A stretch of 64,000 bases of DNA from Streptomyces cyanogenus (lineage in GTDB: Bacteria > Actinomycetota > Actinomycetes > Streptomycetales > Streptomycetaceae). Below, piece by piece: positions 7,559 through 17,136 of the stretch. Location: NCBI RefSeq assembly GCF_017526105.1, contig NZ_CP071839.1, forward strand, positions 1,550,001-1,614,000. The letters are read 5' to 3'. The notes beneath the pieces were generated by a model, which was not told the origin of the DNA, did no database searches, and saw only the letters and a list, made by a program, of their open reading frames with translations. Position 1 is the first letter of the stretch. Each line of letters starts with the position of its first letter. The position numbers and the translations under genes are program-made.

Positions 7559-8581
7559 ATGAGGACAGCTGTGGTGATCGGGGCGAGCGGGCAGATCGGG
7601 CGTCCGGTGGTGGAGGCGCTGGCGCGGGACGGGTGGGCGGTGACGGCCGCCTCGCGCGGCGGCGGCCGGGACACGGCGTGGGACGAGGGGGTGCGGACGG
7701 TCCGGCTGGACCGTGCCGACGACGCGGCCCTGGCCGCGGTGGTCGGCGACGGCTGCGACCTGGTGGTCGACGTGGTCGCCTACGACGCCGGGCACGCACG
7801 GCAGCTGACGGGTCTCACGGACCGGATCGGCTCGGCGGTGGTGATCTCCAGTGTGTCCGTGTACCAGGACGGGGCGGGGCGCGGTTTCGACACCCTGGGC
7901 GAGCCGGACGGCTTCCCGGACTATCCGGTGCCGGTGGCCGAGACACAGCCGACGGTCGCTCCCGGTGAGGCCACCTACAGCACCCGTAAGGTCGCCATGG
8001 AGCGTGAACTCCTCGCGGTGCGCAGCGAGTTGCCGGTGACGGTGCTGCGGGCGGGGGCCGTGCACGGGCCGTACAGCCCGCTGCCGCGCGAGCTGTACTT
8101 CGTGAAGCGGAATCTGGACGGGCGGCGTGACCGGGTGCTGGCCCACCGGGGCGAGAGCCGGTTCCACCCTTCGAGTGCCCGGAACATCGCCGAGCTGGTA
8201 CGGCTGGCGGCGGCCCGGCCGGGCTCCCGGGTGCTCAACGCCTGTGACGGGGACGCGCCGACGGTCGCCGGCATCGGCGCGGCCATCGACGCCGTGATGG
8301 GGGTGGAGACCCGGACCGCGTACCTCGACGGGCCGCCGGCCGGTTCCGTCGGCCGGACTCCGTGGTCGGTGCCGCGGCCGGTGGTGTTCGACATGTCCGC
8401 CGCCGAGCGGGAACTGGGCTACCGGCCGGTGGTGTCGTACGCCGAGACCCTGCCGGAGACGGTGGAGTGGCTGACCGGTGCGCTGCGCGGGCGGGACTGG
8501 CGGGCGGCTTTCCCGCTCCTCGCGCAGGTCTATCCGGACCTGTTCGACTACGCGGCGGAGGACGCCTGGCGCACCGCTTAG
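7559..8581 (+). CDS. NAD(P)-dependent epimerase/dehydratase family protein
   Basis: A 340-aa extended or atypical SDR protein. The N-terminal Rossmann motif VVIGASGQIGRPVV (GxxGxxG) binds NAD(P). A later STRKVAME segment provides a YxxxK-like region, but the usual Tyr is displaced (ATYSTRKV), so catalysis in the normal SDR manner is uncertain. The C-terminal half has substrate-domain features of UDP-sugar epimerase-like proteins. ATG at 7559 has no ribosome-binding site and is probably leaderless. A strong hairpin terminator follows 13 bp after the stop. The substrate is unknown. Confidence 0.85.
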   Translation: MRTAVVIGASGQIGRPVVEALARDGWAVTAASRGGGRDTAWDEGVRTVRLDRADDAALAAVVGDGCDLVVDVVAYDAGHARQLTGLTDRIGSAVVISSVSVYQDGAGRGFDTLGEPDGFPDYPVPVAETQPTVAPGEATYSTRKVAMERELLAVRSELPVTVLRAGAVHGPYSPLPRELYFVKRNLDGRRDRVLAHRGESRFHPSSARNIAELVRLAAARPGSRVLNACDGDAPTVAGIGAAIDAVMGVETRTAYLDGPPAGSVGRTPWSVPRPVVFDMSAAERELGYRPVVSYAETLPETVEWLTGALRGRDWRAAFPLLAQVYPDLFDYAAEDAWRTA

Positions 8582-8594
8582 CGGGGGCACGGCA

Positions 8595-8626
8595 GAGGGG
8601 CGGCCGGAAGAGTCCGGCCGCCCCTC
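8595..8626. terminator. Bidirectional hairpin terminator
   Basis: Perfect 14-bp arms at 8595-8608 and 8613-8626 (GAGGGGCGGCCGGA and its complement) enclose an AGAG loop. It sits between the convergent epimerase and aminopeptidase genes and could stop transcription from both sides. Confidence 0.85.
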
Positions 8627-8644
8627 GTCACCGTACGGGTGGGG

Positions 8645-10240
8645 TTACGGCTTGGGCGTGGCGTGCGGGGCGCAGGTCACGTCCTTGCCGTCCAGCGTGC
8701 CGTCGAGCAGGTAGGCGTCGACGCGCTGGTTGATGCAGGGGTTGACCAGGCCGGTCACGCCGTGGGAGCCCGCGTTCTTCTCGGTGATCAGGCGGGAGCC
8801 CTTGAAGCGCTTGTGCAGTTCGACGGCGCCGTCGTACGGGGTGGCGGCGTCGCGCGTGGACTGCACGATCAGGACCTTCGGCAGGCCCTTGTGGGTCGTG
8901 ACGTCGACCGGCGTGTGCTGCTTGGCCGACCAGGTGGCGCACGGCAGGTTCATCCAGGCGTTGGCCCAGGTGAGGAACGGGTAGTCCTTGTTGAGCCGGG
9001 TGTTGTCCCGGTCCCACTTCCGCCAGCTGGTGGGCCACTTGGCGTCGGCGCACTCGACGGCCGTGTAGACGGCGTTGCTGTTCTCCGCGGAGATGTTGCC
9101 CGCGGTGTCCGACAGGTCCGGGGCGGCGGCGTCGACCAGCGCCTGGGTGTCACCGGCGAAGTACTTGCTGAACACGGTGGCGACCGGCACCCACGAGGAG
9201 TCGTAGTACGGCGCGCCCTGGAAGAAGGAGATCAGCTCGGCCGGGCCGACGACCCCGCCGATCGGGTGCTTCTTCGCGGCGGCCCGCAGCTCCAGCCACT
9301 TGGCCTGGACGGCGGCGCGGGTGGTCCCGAGGTGGAAGGCGGCGTCGTTGGCGGCGACCCAGTTCTGCCAGTCCTTCCAGCGGCGCTCGAAGGCGACGTC
9401 CTGGTCCAGGTTGGCCTGGTACCAGATCTTCTCCCGCGACGGGTCGACGACGCTGTCCACGATCATGCGGCGCAGGTGGCCCGGGAAGAGGGTGCCGTAG
9501 ACGGCGCCCAGGTAGGTGCCGTAGGAGACGCCGAGGTAGTTGAGCTTCTTCTCGCCCAGCGCGGCCCGGATGACGTCCAGGTCGCGGGCGGTGTTCGGCG
9601 TGGTCATGTGCGGCAGCATCGCGCCGCTGCGCTTGGCGCAGCCGTCCGCGTACGCGCGGGCCAGCTTGCGCTGCGCGGTCTTGTCGGCCTGGCTGTCCGG
9701 CACCGGGTCCATCTTCGGCGCCTTGACGAACTCCTGCGGGTCGACGCAGGAGATGGGCGTCGAGTGGCCGACACCGCGCGGGTCGAAGCCGACGAAGTCG
9801 TAGGCCTTGGCGACGTTCGCCCAGAGGGCGTTCTTGGTGGTGACCCGGCGCGGGAAGCGCAGGCCGGAGCCGCCGGGGCCGCCCGGGTTGTAGATGAGCG
9901 CGCCCTGGCGCTCCTTCTTGGTGCCGGTGTTGCCGATGCGGTCCACGGCGAGCTTGATCTGCTTGCCGTAGGGGTGGGCGTAGTCGAGCGGCACGCTGAC
10001 CCAGCCGCACTGGATGGGCTTCTCCAGCCCCCAGTCGTCCGGGCAGTCGTGCCACTTGACGCCTGCCTTGGCGGCGCGGGCGGCGGCAATCTCCGCACCC
10101 TTGGCCTCCCGGTCCGGCGCGGTCCGCCCGGCGGCACCGGCCGTGGGCGCCGACACGACGCCGGCGATCAGGGTGGCGGTGACAAGCGCTCCGGCGGAAC
10201 CGAGTGCCAGCAGGCGGCTCTTCGGTCTGTTGTCCCTCAA
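8645..10240 (-). CDS. Secreted tripeptidyl aminopeptidase (alpha/beta hydrolase, S33)
   Basis: A 531-aa protein. The N-terminus has basic residues, a hydrophobic core and an AGAAGR-like cleavage region, giving a signal peptide of about 37 residues. The mature enzyme shows the oxyanion segment NPGGPGGSG, nucleophile GVSYGTYLG (Ser), STRDAATP (Asp) and GSHGV (His), the triad of the Streptomyces tripeptidyl aminopeptidase / SlpD-SlpE family. It releases N-terminal peptides from extracellular proteins. The start is taken as TTG at 10240 because GGGGAGG lies 7 nt upstream and the signal peptide then begins correctly; a longer reading to 10336 lacks a ribosome site. From memory this corresponds to SCO1230, next to urease. 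Confidence 0.93.
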   Translation of the reverse strand: MRDNRPKSRLLALGSAGALVTATLIAGVVSAPTAGAAGRTAPDREAKGAEIAAARAAKAGVKWHDCPDDWGLEKPIQCGWVSVPLDYAHPYGKQIKLAVDRIGNTGTKKERQGALIYNPGGPGGSGLRFPRRVTTKNALWANVAKAYDFVGFDPRGVGHSTPISCVDPQEFVKAPKMDPVPDSQADKTAQRKLARAYADGCAKRSGAMLPHMTTPNTARDLDVIRAALGEKKLNYLGVSYGTYLGAVYGTLFPGHLRRMIVDSVVDPSREKIWYQANLDQDVAFERRWKDWQNWVAANDAAFHLGTTRAAVQAKWLELRAAAKKHPIGGVVGPAELISFFQGAPYYDSSWVPVATVFSKYFAGDTQALVDAAAPDLSDTAGNISAENSNAVYTAVECADAKWPTSWRKWDRDNTRLNKDYPFLTWANAWMNLPCATWSAKQHTPVDVTTHKGLPKVLIVQSTRDAATPYDGAVELHKRFKGSRLITEKNAGSHGVTGLVNPCINQRVDAYLLDGTLDGKDVTCAPHATPKP

Positions 10241-10335
10241 GTGGGCCCCTCCCCGTACCTCGCTGTGAGTGGTCAGGCGGGGATCCTCTCGGCTGTGAGG
10301 CCGCTGGGAACAGGGTTTTCCGGGCTTCTTTACCA

Positions 10336-10350
10336 ATCCGATAACCGGAT
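10336..10350. promoter_or_regulatory. Small inverted repeat upstream of aminopeptidase gene
   Basis: ATCCG and CGGAT arms flank ATAAC, about 96 bp before the TTG start, in the 133-bp gap after ureD. It could be an operator. The arms are short, so chance occurrence is possible. Confidence 0.3.
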
Positions 10351-10373
10351 GATCATGTTCGGGCGGCGAACCG

Positions 10374-11128
10374 TCAGCTGAGCCTGGTCAGCGCCTCGTC
10401 CAGGATCCGTCGCAGTCGCAAGGCGTCCGGCGCGACGGCACTGACCAGGACCGCCGGGCCGGCCAGCGGAATCAGGGCCGCACGTTCGCCCAGCACCTGC
10501 GCCTCGACCGCCGACCGCGCGAACTCCTCCCGCACGACCACGAGTTGCCCCACCGCACGATACCCGGCCAGCACCGCCGGACCGTCCCAGCCGCCCGGGG
10601 CGCCGGGGCCGCAGGACAGCTCCTGGTCCAGCACGGTGCGGCCCGCGACCCGCACGGTCAGCCGGCTGGTGAGCCGGCCGGGCTGCTCACCGGTCCGCCC
10701 CAGCACCTGCTCCTCGCGCAGCACGAGCCGGGCACCGGCGCCGAGTTCGGCCCGCGTGGCGACGTACAGGTCACTGCCCTCGACGGAGATCAACTGCTCG
10801 GGCAGCCAGTGCAGTTCGGCTCCGCCGGCCACGTCGAGGCGGACGTCGTAGCGCGCCTCGCCCTTGGTCTGGCCCGGCAGGGCGAGGGTGGCGGCGGCCG
10901 ATCCGACGTGCAGCCGGGCGCCCTCCTCCACCCGGGCGGACAGCGTGAAGCGGTCGCCGCCGAGCGGTCCGCTCATCGCACCGACGATCATGACCTTCGT
11001 CCCGGGTCCGGTCGACCGGGTGCGGCGCAGCGCCAGGGGGCCCTCGCCGTCCAGGACGGGCAGGGCCGTACCGCCGCGGCCGTCGGCGCGGGCGACGATC
11101 CGGGCGCCGGCCCGGACCCCGGTGACGG

Positions 11129-11132
<4 letters not shown>
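10374..11132 (-). CDS. ureD: Urease accessory protein UreD
   Basis: About 252 aa. UreD forms the UreDFG complex that delivers nickel to apo-urease. Family features seen are the beta-rich fold with [22 protein letters not shown] and an acidic segment near the C-terminus. It is the last gene of the operon. GTG at 11132 is preferred because it overlaps the ureG stop as GTGA; in-frame GTGs at 11141 and 11165 would add up to 11 residues. No distinct ribosome site is seen, which suggests coupled translation. The aminopeptidase gene further down has its own leader. Confidence 0.92.
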
Positions 11133-11806
<674 letters not shown>

Positions 11807-11897
11807 GTACGGCTCCTTGTGCGAGTGACCCGGTGCCGAGAGGGCCACTGTTCGTCCGAGGGAGTGGGTGGTGGCGGGCGGGCGAGGCCAGGACCGC

Positions 11898-12000
11898 GGG
11901 GGTGCGAGGCCGGGACGACGGGGGTGCGAGGCGGCACGGCCGGGTGCGAGGCCAGGCGGCGGATGGGTGAGGTCAGGAGGGCGGATGGGTGAGGTCAGGA
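11898..12000. repeat. Short tandem repeats between ureF and ureG
   Basis: Two kinds of direct repeat are visible. The first is about three copies of a GGGTGCGAGGC unit between 11898 and 11954. The second is two adjacent copies of a 21-bp unit (core GGCGGATGGGTGAGGTCAGG) at about 11957-11977 and 11980-12000. The second copy contains the ureF stop codon, so the 3' end of ureF seems to have been tandemly duplicated. Confidence 0.75.
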
Positions 12001-12669
12001 CGCGAACAGCCGCACGGGCCAGGCGGCATGGAGCTCGGCCATGACCTCCAGCAGCGGTGCCGAGGCCGCCGGCAAGGCGTCGGTGCCCTCGTCGGCCACC
12101 CTCCGCGCCGCCTCCACCGCGGCGTCCGCGACGCGGTCCAGCTCCGGGGCCAGCCGGGCGAGGACCCCGGTCGCGTCGAACGGGTCGAGGCTCAGCAGCC
12201 GCACGGTGGCCGTCGCCGGCCCGCTGACGCTCTCGTACGCCGCGCAGTGCGCCGCGTCCTCGGGCCCGAGTCCGGCCGCACGGGCGGCGAGTCCGAGCAC
12301 CACCGGCTGATGGGCGCCCTTGGGGAACCGCCGGGCCAGCGCGTCGAGTTCGGCGGACGGCCAGGTCGCCCGGGCGGCCCGCAGCAGCTGCCGGCCCAGG
12401 CGCCGCGCAGCGGTCCGCAGCGCCGGGGACGGCGTGCGGGCGTCGGCCGCCGCGTCCAGCCCGGCGGGGTCGGCGCCGAGCACGGCCGCCGCCGCGAGGG
12501 CTGCCGCGACCAGCCCAGTGGTGTGCAGCCGGCCCCGGCAGAAATCCTCCAGGCTCGCGGCGTCGGTGATGTGGCCGGCCTTGACGGCGGCCTCCGCCCC
12601 GCCGGAGTGCGCGTGCCCGCCGGCGGGGAAGCGGCCGTCGGCCAGGACCAGGAGTGCTGCCCGTGACAT
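11995..12669 (-). CDS. ureF: Urease accessory protein UreF
   Basis: A 224-aa all-helical protein. UreF acts with UreD and UreG in nickel insertion and is thought to gate UreG GTPase activity. The N-terminal [20 protein letters not shown] segment is the family hallmark, and [16 protein letters not shown] is typical of its C-terminal half. ATG at 12669 begins 10 bp after the ureC stop. A single frame runs through from inside ureC, so the start rests on homology and position. The stop lies inside a short tandem repeat. Confidence 0.95.
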   Translation of the reverse strand: MSRAALLVLADGRFPAGGHAHSGGAEAAVKAGHITDAASLEDFCRGRLHTTGLVAAALAAAAVLGADPAGLDAAADARTPSPALRTAARRLGRQLLRAARATWPSAELDALARRFPKGAHQPVVLGLAARAAGLGPEDAAHCAAYESVSGPATATVRLLSLDPFDATGVLARLAPELDRVADAAVEAARRVADEGTDALPAASAPLLEVMAELHAAWPVRLFAS

Positions 12670-12679
12670 CACGCCGCCG

Positions 12680-14401
12680 TCAGAAGAGGAAGTAACGCTG
12701 GGCCATGGGCAGTTCGGCGGCCGGCGTGGCCTCGACCAGTTCGCCGTCGATGTGCACGGCGAAGCTGTCGGGGTCGATCCGGACGTCCGGCAGGGCGTCG
12801 TTCTCGCGCATGTCGGTCTTGGTGACCGCGCGCGTGGACTCGATCGCCACGAACCGCTTGCCGAGTGCCAGCCGCTCCGGCAGCCCGTCCTCGATCGCCG
12901 CTCCGGCCACGAAGTTGACGGAGTTGGCCGCGGGGGCCCGGCCGATCGCGCCGTACATCGGGCGGGGCAGGATCGGCTGCGGGGTGGGGATGGAGGCGTT
13001 GGCGTCGCCCATCTGCGCGTACGCGATCTGGCCGCCCTTGATGACGAGGAGCGGCTTGACCCCGAAGAACGCGGGCTCCCACAGCACCAGGTCCGCGAGC
13101 TTGCCGGTCTCGACGGAGCCGATCTCGGCGGCGAGGCCCTGGGCGAGCGCCGGGTTGATCGTGTACTTGGCGACATAGCGCCGTACCCGGTGGTTGTCGG
13201 CACGTCCGTCGCCCGGCAGCGCGCCCCGCCGGCGTTTCATGACGTGCGCGGTCTGCCAGGTCCGCAGGACGACCTCGCCCACCCGTCCCATGGCCTGGGA
13301 GTCGGAGGAGATGATCGAGATCGCACCCAGGTCGTGCAGGATGTCCTCCGCGCCGATGGTGGACGGGCGGATCCGGGACTCGGCGAAGGCGAGGTCCTCG
13401 GGGACGGCCGGGTTGAGGTGGTGGCACACCATCAGCATGTCGAGGTGTTCCTCGGTCGTGTTGACGGTGAAGGGCCGGGTCGGGTTGGTGGAGCTGGGCA
13501 GCACGTTCGGCTGCGAGACGACCGTCATGATGTCCGGGGCGTGGCCGCCGCCGGCTCCCTCGGTGTGGTACGAGTGGATGCCCCGGCCCGCGATCGCGGC
13601 GAGGGTGTCGCCGACGAAGCCCGCCTCGTTCAGGGTGTCGGTGTGGATGGCGACCTGGATGCCGGTGCGGTCGGCCACGGTCAGCGCGGCGTCGATGACG
13701 GCCGGCGTCGAGCCCCAGTCCTCGTGCAGTTTCAGGCCGACGGCGCCACCGCGGATCTGGGAGAGCATCGCCTCGTGGCTGACGGTGTTGCCCTTGCCGA
13801 GAAAGCCGACGTTGACCGGGTAGGCCTCCATCGCCTCCAGCATCCGGGCCAGGTGCCAGGGGCCGGGGGTGACGGTGGTGGCCTTGGAGCCCTCGGCGGG
13901 CCCGGTGCCGCCGCCGACCAGCGTGGTGATGCCGGAGGACAGCGCCTCGTCGGCCACTTGCGGGCAGATGAAGTGGACGTGCGCGTCGATGGCGCCGGCG
14001 GTGAGGATGCGCCCGTTGCCCGCGATGATCTCGGTCTCGGGGCCGATGACGAGATCCGGGTGGACGCCGTCCATGGTGTCCGGGTTGCCGGCCTTGCCGA
14101 GGGCGGTGATCCGGCCGTCGCGGATACCGACGTCGGCCTTGACGATGCCCCAGTGGTCGACGATGACGGCACCGGTGATCACGGTGTCGGGGGTGCCCTC
14201 GGCGCGGGTGGCGCGGGACTGGCCCATGGACTCGCGGATGACCTTGCCGCCGCCGAAGACCGCCTCGTCGCCGGAGTGGCCGGGTCCGCCGGAGCGGTCC
14301 TCCTCGATCTCGATCAGCAGGTCGGTGTCGGCGAGCCGGATCCGGTCGCCGGTGGTGGGGCCGAACAGGTCGGCGTAGGCGGCGCGGGAGATCTCAGGCA
14401 T
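12680..14401 (-). CDS. ureC: Urease alpha (catalytic) subunit
   Basis: A 573-aa protein, normal length. It hydrolyses urea to ammonia and carbamate at a di-nickel site. The ligands are visible: HVH in [11 protein letters not shown], the carbamylated Lys in GLKLHEDWG, the downstream His in GIHSYHTEG, and the Asp in SSDSQAMGR. The mobile flap Cys/His is in [11 protein letters not shown] at 14401 has GGAGGT at 6 nt; a GTG three codons upstream is less likely. It overlaps ureB by 8 bp. It is cytoplasmic and forms the (UreABC)3 complex. Confidence 0.98.
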   Translation of the reverse strand: MPEISRAAYADLFGPTTGDRIRLADTDLLIEIEEDRSGGPGHSGDEAVFGGGKVIRESMGQSRATRAEGTPDTVITGAVIVDHWGIVKADVGIRDGRITALGKAGNPDTMDGVHPDLVIGPETEIIAGNGRILTAGAIDAHVHFICPQVADEALSSGITTLVGGGTGPAEGSKATTVTPGPWHLARMLEAMEAYPVNVGFLGKGNTVSHEAMLSQIRGGAVGLKLHEDWGSTPAVIDAALTVADRTGIQVAIHTDTLNEAGFVGDTLAAIAGRGIHSYHTEGAGGGHAPDIMTVVSQPNVLPSSTNPTRPFTVNTTEEHLDMLMVCHHLNPAVPEDLAFAESRIRPSTIGAEDILHDLGAISIISSDSQAMGRVGEVVLRTWQTAHVMKRRRGALPGDGRADNHRVRRYVAKYTINPALAQGLAAEIGSVETGKLADLVLWEPAFFGVKPLLVIKGGQIAYAQMGDANASIPTPQPILPRPMYGAIGRAPAANSVNFVAGAAIEDGLPERLALGKRFVAIESTRAVTKTDMRENDALPDVRIDPDSFAVHIDGELVEATPAAELPMAQRYFLF

Positions 14402-14705
14402 CGAGGGCACCTCCGGTCTCGCCGCGCAGTCCGGGCACGGTCCGGGCGCCGGCCAGCGGGACGAGTTCGATCTCCACGGGGATGCCGGGCTCGAAGCGGA
14501 CGGCGGTGCCCGCGGCGACGTTCAGCCGCTTGCCGCGGGCGGCGGCGCGGTCGAACTCCAGGCCCGGGTTGGCCTCGGCGAAGTGGTAGTGGGAGCCGAC
14601 CTGGACCGGCCGGTCGGCGGCGTTGAGCACGGTCAGCCGGGTGACGTCGCGGCCCTCGTTGCAGACGACGGGGTCGTCCGCGAACAGGATCTCTCCGGGA
14701 ATCAT
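14394..14705 (-). CDS. ureB: Urease beta subunit
   Basis: A 103-aa structural subunit. It begins MIPGEIL and contains [12 protein letters not shown] and GTAVRFEPG, the standard UreB signatures. It packs against UreC and has no catalytic residues. ATG at 14705 follows GAGGGGG. It starts 10 bp after ureA and overlaps ureC at its 3' end. Confidence 0.97.
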   Translation of the reverse strand: MIPGEILFADDPVVCNEGRDVTRLTVLNAADRPVQVGSHYHFAEANPGLEFDRAAARGKRLNVAAGTAVRFEPGIPVEIELVPLAGARTVPGLRGETGGALDA

Positions 14706-14715
14706 CGCGGCCCCC

Positions 14716-15018
14716 TCAGATGATCGGCTCGTGGACGGTGACGAGCTTGGTGCCGTCCGGGAAGGTGGCCTCCACCTGGACGTCGTGGATCATCTCCGGG
14801 ACACCGTCCATGACGTCGTCCCTGGTCAGGATCTTGCGGCCGGAGGACATCAGCTCGGCGACGGTGCGGCCGTCGCGCGCGCCCTCCAGGATGTGCGACG
14901 TGATCAGGGCGACCGCTTCCGGGTGGTTGAGCTTGAGCCCGCGGGCCCTGCGCTTCTCGGCGACGTCGGCCGCCACGTGGATCAACAGCCGCTCTTGCTC
15001 GTGCGGGGTCAGTTGCAC
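14716..15018 (-). CDS. ureA: Urease gamma subunit
   Basis: A 100-aa protein, exactly the family length, starting at a GTG (15018) that gives [21 protein letters not shown] and GRTVAELM are UreA signatures. It is the first gene of ureABCFGD. The frame is open upstream to 15123, but that extension is not conserved UreA sequence. The upstream region carries a GlnR-like box, which fits nitrogen-dependent control. Confidence 0.97.
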   Translation of the reverse strand: MQLTPHEQERLLIHVAADVAEKRRARGLKLNHPEAVALITSHILEGARDGRTVAELMSSGRKILTRDDVMDGVPEMIHDVQVEATFPDGTKLVTVHEPII

Positions 15019-15152
15019 GTCCCACCTCACAGTTCTTGCTCCGGACCGTGCGGGGTCCGGTTGCCGCAGCCACCGCGACGGGGACAGGTGTAACACACAG
15101 ACAAATTGCCGGATCTTCGTCAACCCGGGCAGAAAAACCCCTGGTGGCGTGG

Positions 15153-15190
15153 TTCGGCAGGCTAGAACGCCGGAGTTTCAGCGACGTTAA
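15153..15190 (-). promoter_or_regulatory. GlnR-like tandem box upstream of ureA
   Basis: Read on the minus strand, TTAAC-n6-GAAAC is followed after 6 nt by GTTCT-n6-CCGAA. The strict 5-6-5-6-5-6-5 periodicity matches the Streptomyces GlnR consensus gTnAC-n6-GaAAc in tandem. The first half is near perfect and the second is weak. It lies about 135-170 nt upstream of ureA. GlnR is known to control ureA in S. coelicolor. Confidence 0.6.
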
Positions 15191-15200
15191 CCAGACCTTG

Positions 15201-15221
15201 ATCGGCCCATGACCGGCCGAT
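15201..15221 (-). terminator. Possible hairpin after the Phd-like gene
   Basis: ATCGGCC and GGCCGAT arms enclose a 7-nt loop, 24 bp after the stop codon of the antitoxin-like gene. There is no T-run, so it is only a weak terminator candidate. Confidence 0.35.
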
Positions 15222-15244
15222 GGGTTCCCGCCGAGACGGGCGGC

Positions 15245-15523
15245 TCAGGACGCGCCCGGCCTCCGGTGCTCCGCCGCGATCCCGAAGCGCTGCTGGTCGC
15301 GGGGTACGGAACCGGCCTCGCGGACGCGGGACACCGAGCTGATGATCTGCTCGTCGGCCGGCTCGTCCAGCGCGTCGAGCCGTTCCAGATCGGCGGCCGA
15401 GACCAACGCGACCAGCGGCTTGCCGTGCCGGGTCACGACGACGCGCTCACCGCCGTACACGACGCGGTTGATCAGGTCGGCGAGTTCAGCCCTGGCTTGC
15501 GTCACCGGAATCTCGTAGGCCAT
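15245..15523 (-). CDS. Phd/YefM-family antitoxin, no toxin gene adjacent
   Basis: A 92-aa protein. The N-terminal DNA-binding fold is typical of the Phd/YefM family: [17 protein letters not shown], then [17 protein letters not shown]. The C-terminal tail, which normally wraps the partner toxin, is polar and Arg-rich. No RelE, Doc or YoeB-like frame lies on either side: downstream is only the 226-bp ure leader, and upstream is the divergent ClpP-like gene. It may be an orphan antitoxin or a stand-alone regulator. The ATG start is at 15523. Confidence 0.88.
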   Translation of the reverse strand: MAYEIPVTQARAELADLINRVVYGGERVVVTRHGKPLVALVSAADLERLDALDEPADEQIISSVSRVREAGSVPRDQQRFGIAAEHRRPGAS

Positions 15524-15603
15524 ACCCCCATTCTAACGTCACGTACGTCCTGTACATTTTTTACAGAAGTCGAGCCCTCCGGGGCTTCGTCATGAGGAGG
15601 GGT

Positions 15604-16245
15604 ATGTCCATGCACCGACCGGCCGCCCGACACGTGCTGCCCGAGTTCAGCGAGCGCACCGGGAACGCCGTCCGCACACTCGACCCGTACGCGAAGCTCT
15701 TCGAGGACCGGATCGTCTTCCTCGGCACACCGGTCGACAACGCGGCGGCGAGCGATGTCACCGCGCAGCTGATGTACCTGGAACACGCGGCGCCGGACCG
15801 GGACATCACGCTGTACGTGAACTCGCCGGGCGGCTCCTTCGACGCCATGGCGGCGATCTACGACACCATGCAGTACGTCAGCTGCGACGTGGTGACCTAC
15901 TGCCTGGGCCAGGCCGGCGCCTCCGCCGCGGTGCTGCTCGCGGCCGGCGCCCCGGGCAAGCGGTTCGCGCTGCCCGGCGCCCGCATGGTGATCGAGCAGC
16001 CCGCGCTGCCCGAACCGGTGCGCGGCCAGCCCAGCGACCTGCTCATCCAGGCCGAGGAGTTGCTCCGGACCCGGGCGACGCTGGAGCGGATGCTCGTCCG
16101 GCACACGGGGCGCACGCCCGAACAGGTCCACGCGGACCTCGAGCGTGACCTGGTCCTGGACGCCGCCGGGGCCGTCGCCTACGGTCTGGTGGACGGCATC
16201 GTGCCCGGCCGCCGGGACACGCCCGGCGCACCGGACGCGAGGTGA
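15604..16245 (+). CDS. ClpP-like protein with altered catalytic triad
   Basis: A 213-aa protein with the ClpP fold along its length, for example [20 protein letters not shown] and [12 protein letters not shown]. Compared with E. coli ClpP, the nucleophile motif GQAASMGA reads GQAGASAA, so Ser is replaced by Ala with a Ser one position later. The catalytic His of MIHQP is Glu (MVIEQP). The ERD Asp is kept. It may be inactive or regulatory, comparable to ClpR subunits, or assemble with active ClpP. A ribosome site GAGGAGG precedes ATG at 15604; an ATG at 15610 is also possible. Paired with the small gene starting 7 bp after its stop. Confidence 0.88.
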   Translation: MSMHRPAARHVLPEFSERTGNAVRTLDPYAKLFEDRIVFLGTPVDNAAASDVTAQLMYLEHAAPDRDITLYVNSPGGSFDAMAAIYDTMQYVSCDVVTYCLGQAGASAAVLLAAGAPGKRFALPGARMVIEQPALPEPVRGQPSDLLIQAEELLRTRATLERMLVRHTGRTPEQVHADLERDLVLDAAGAVAYGLVDGIVPGRRDTPGAPDAR

Positions 16246-16252
16246 GCCGCCC

Positions 16253-16558
16253 ATGCTGCCGGACCTTCCGCCGCTGCCCGCGCTGACCCGTGCCGAGGGC
16301 GAGTTGATCGACCGTTACCTGGAGGCGGTGGACCTGCTGGGCCGTATCAATCCGGCCCGGTCCGGGGACACCTACCACGGGCTCCGCGCGGCCCAGGCCC
16401 TGGTGCGCAAGGCGGCAGAGCTGCGGGACGCGCTCGCGCTGATGCACCAGCGGGGCGAGGCGGAGCTGCACGGGGACACGCTGGCACGGGCGTTGCGGGT
16501 GCTGGACGGTGAGCGCCGGGTCGCTCGCGTCGCGCTCCCGCCGGACGGCGTCTGCTGA
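16253..16558 (+). CDS. Small helical protein linked to the ClpP-like gene
   Basis: A 101-aa protein I do not recognise. It starts MLPDLPPLPALTRAEGELID and is mostly amphipathic helix, with a Leu/Arg-rich centre (AAQALVRKAAELRDAL). There is no signal, Cys or metal motif. The ATG lies 7 bp after the ClpP-like stop, so the two are surely co-transcribed. It could be an assembly partner or adaptor for that subunit, by inference from pairing alone. Confidence 0.75.
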   Translation: MLPDLPPLPALTRAEGELIDRYLEAVDLLGRINPARSGDTYHGLRAAQALVRKAAELRDALALMHQRGEAELHGDTLARALRVLDGERRVARVALPPDGVC

Positions 16559-16974
16559 GGCGGACGCCGGTCGGGGCCCGCCGGGTACCCGGCGTCGACA
16601 CGCGCCGCTCGGACGGCACGCCAAACGCCCCGAACGACGTACCGCCGACCGGGTAGTTGCAGATCGTTTTCCGGGCCTCCCGAGTTGCACGGCGCGCGGG
16701 TCCATGGGCCGCCGGAAAGGTGCTTCGCCCCAGGTCGGGGGGTACGTCCGGAAGTTGACGGAGGCTCGAACGGAGCAGTGTCCACCCGAACGGGTGAGTG
16801 GTGAGTAACACCACAAATCCCCGATTCCATTGGGATTTTCGGACAGTCGTGAGTCAAGATCCCTGTCTGACGACAAGCCCCCGCCACCGCGGCGGGGCGG
16901 TCCGGGCGGACGCCGAGTCCTGCCGCCGCCCGGATGACCGGTCGACAGGAGTGGATCGGCAGGAGTGGAGGACC
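16559..16974 (+). other. Long non-coding stretch upstream of the riboswitch
   Basis: About 415 bp with no convincing gene. It must contain the promoter of the riboswitch-led NlpC/P60 transcript. A short repeat pair AAATCCC...GGGATTT lies near 16815-16838, and GACAG...CTGTC arms lie near 16843-16870. I see no clear -35/-10 pair. Confidence 0.5.
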
Positions 16975-17120
16975 CAAGCAAGACGGGTCGCCGGACCGGA
17001 TGTGCGTCTGTTCGACACGGACGGGCGTCAGGCTCCGAGCAACCCTTGGGGTGAAGCCGCGGCAACGCGGCCGGGCAACTTCGCCAGCCCGAATCCGACA
17101 GGTCATCCTTCACAGGCGGC
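16975..17120 (+). promoter_or_regulatory. ydaO/yuaA-type c-di-AMP riboswitch
   Basis: Conserved blocks of this class are present in order: GACGGGTCGCC near 16982, GAGCAACCCTTGGGGTGAAGC at about 17037-17057, GGGCAACTTCGCCAGCCCGAATCC near 17082-17107 (positions approximate) and GACAGGTCATCC...CACAGGCGGC at the 3' end. This aptamer binds cyclic di-AMP and typically turns off cell-wall hydrolase genes in actinobacteria. The aptamer ends about 15 nt before the ATG, close to the GAAGGG ribosome site, so control of translation initiation is possible. No separate terminator is visible. Confidence 0.9.
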
Positions 17121-17136
17121 TGACGAAGGGTTGCGC

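Noticed and set aside
8639..10381. 580-codon plus-strand frame
   Set aside because: Antisense to the aminopeptidase, whose signal peptide and catalytic triad are clear. The shadow has only Val/Gly/Asp/Arg-rich sequence.
12320..14626. Long plus-strand open frame (768 codons) across the urease genes
   Set aside because: It is the antisense shadow of ureC/ureF in GC-rich DNA. Its product is low-complexity Arg/Gly/Val, with no domain, while ureC is intact on the other strand.
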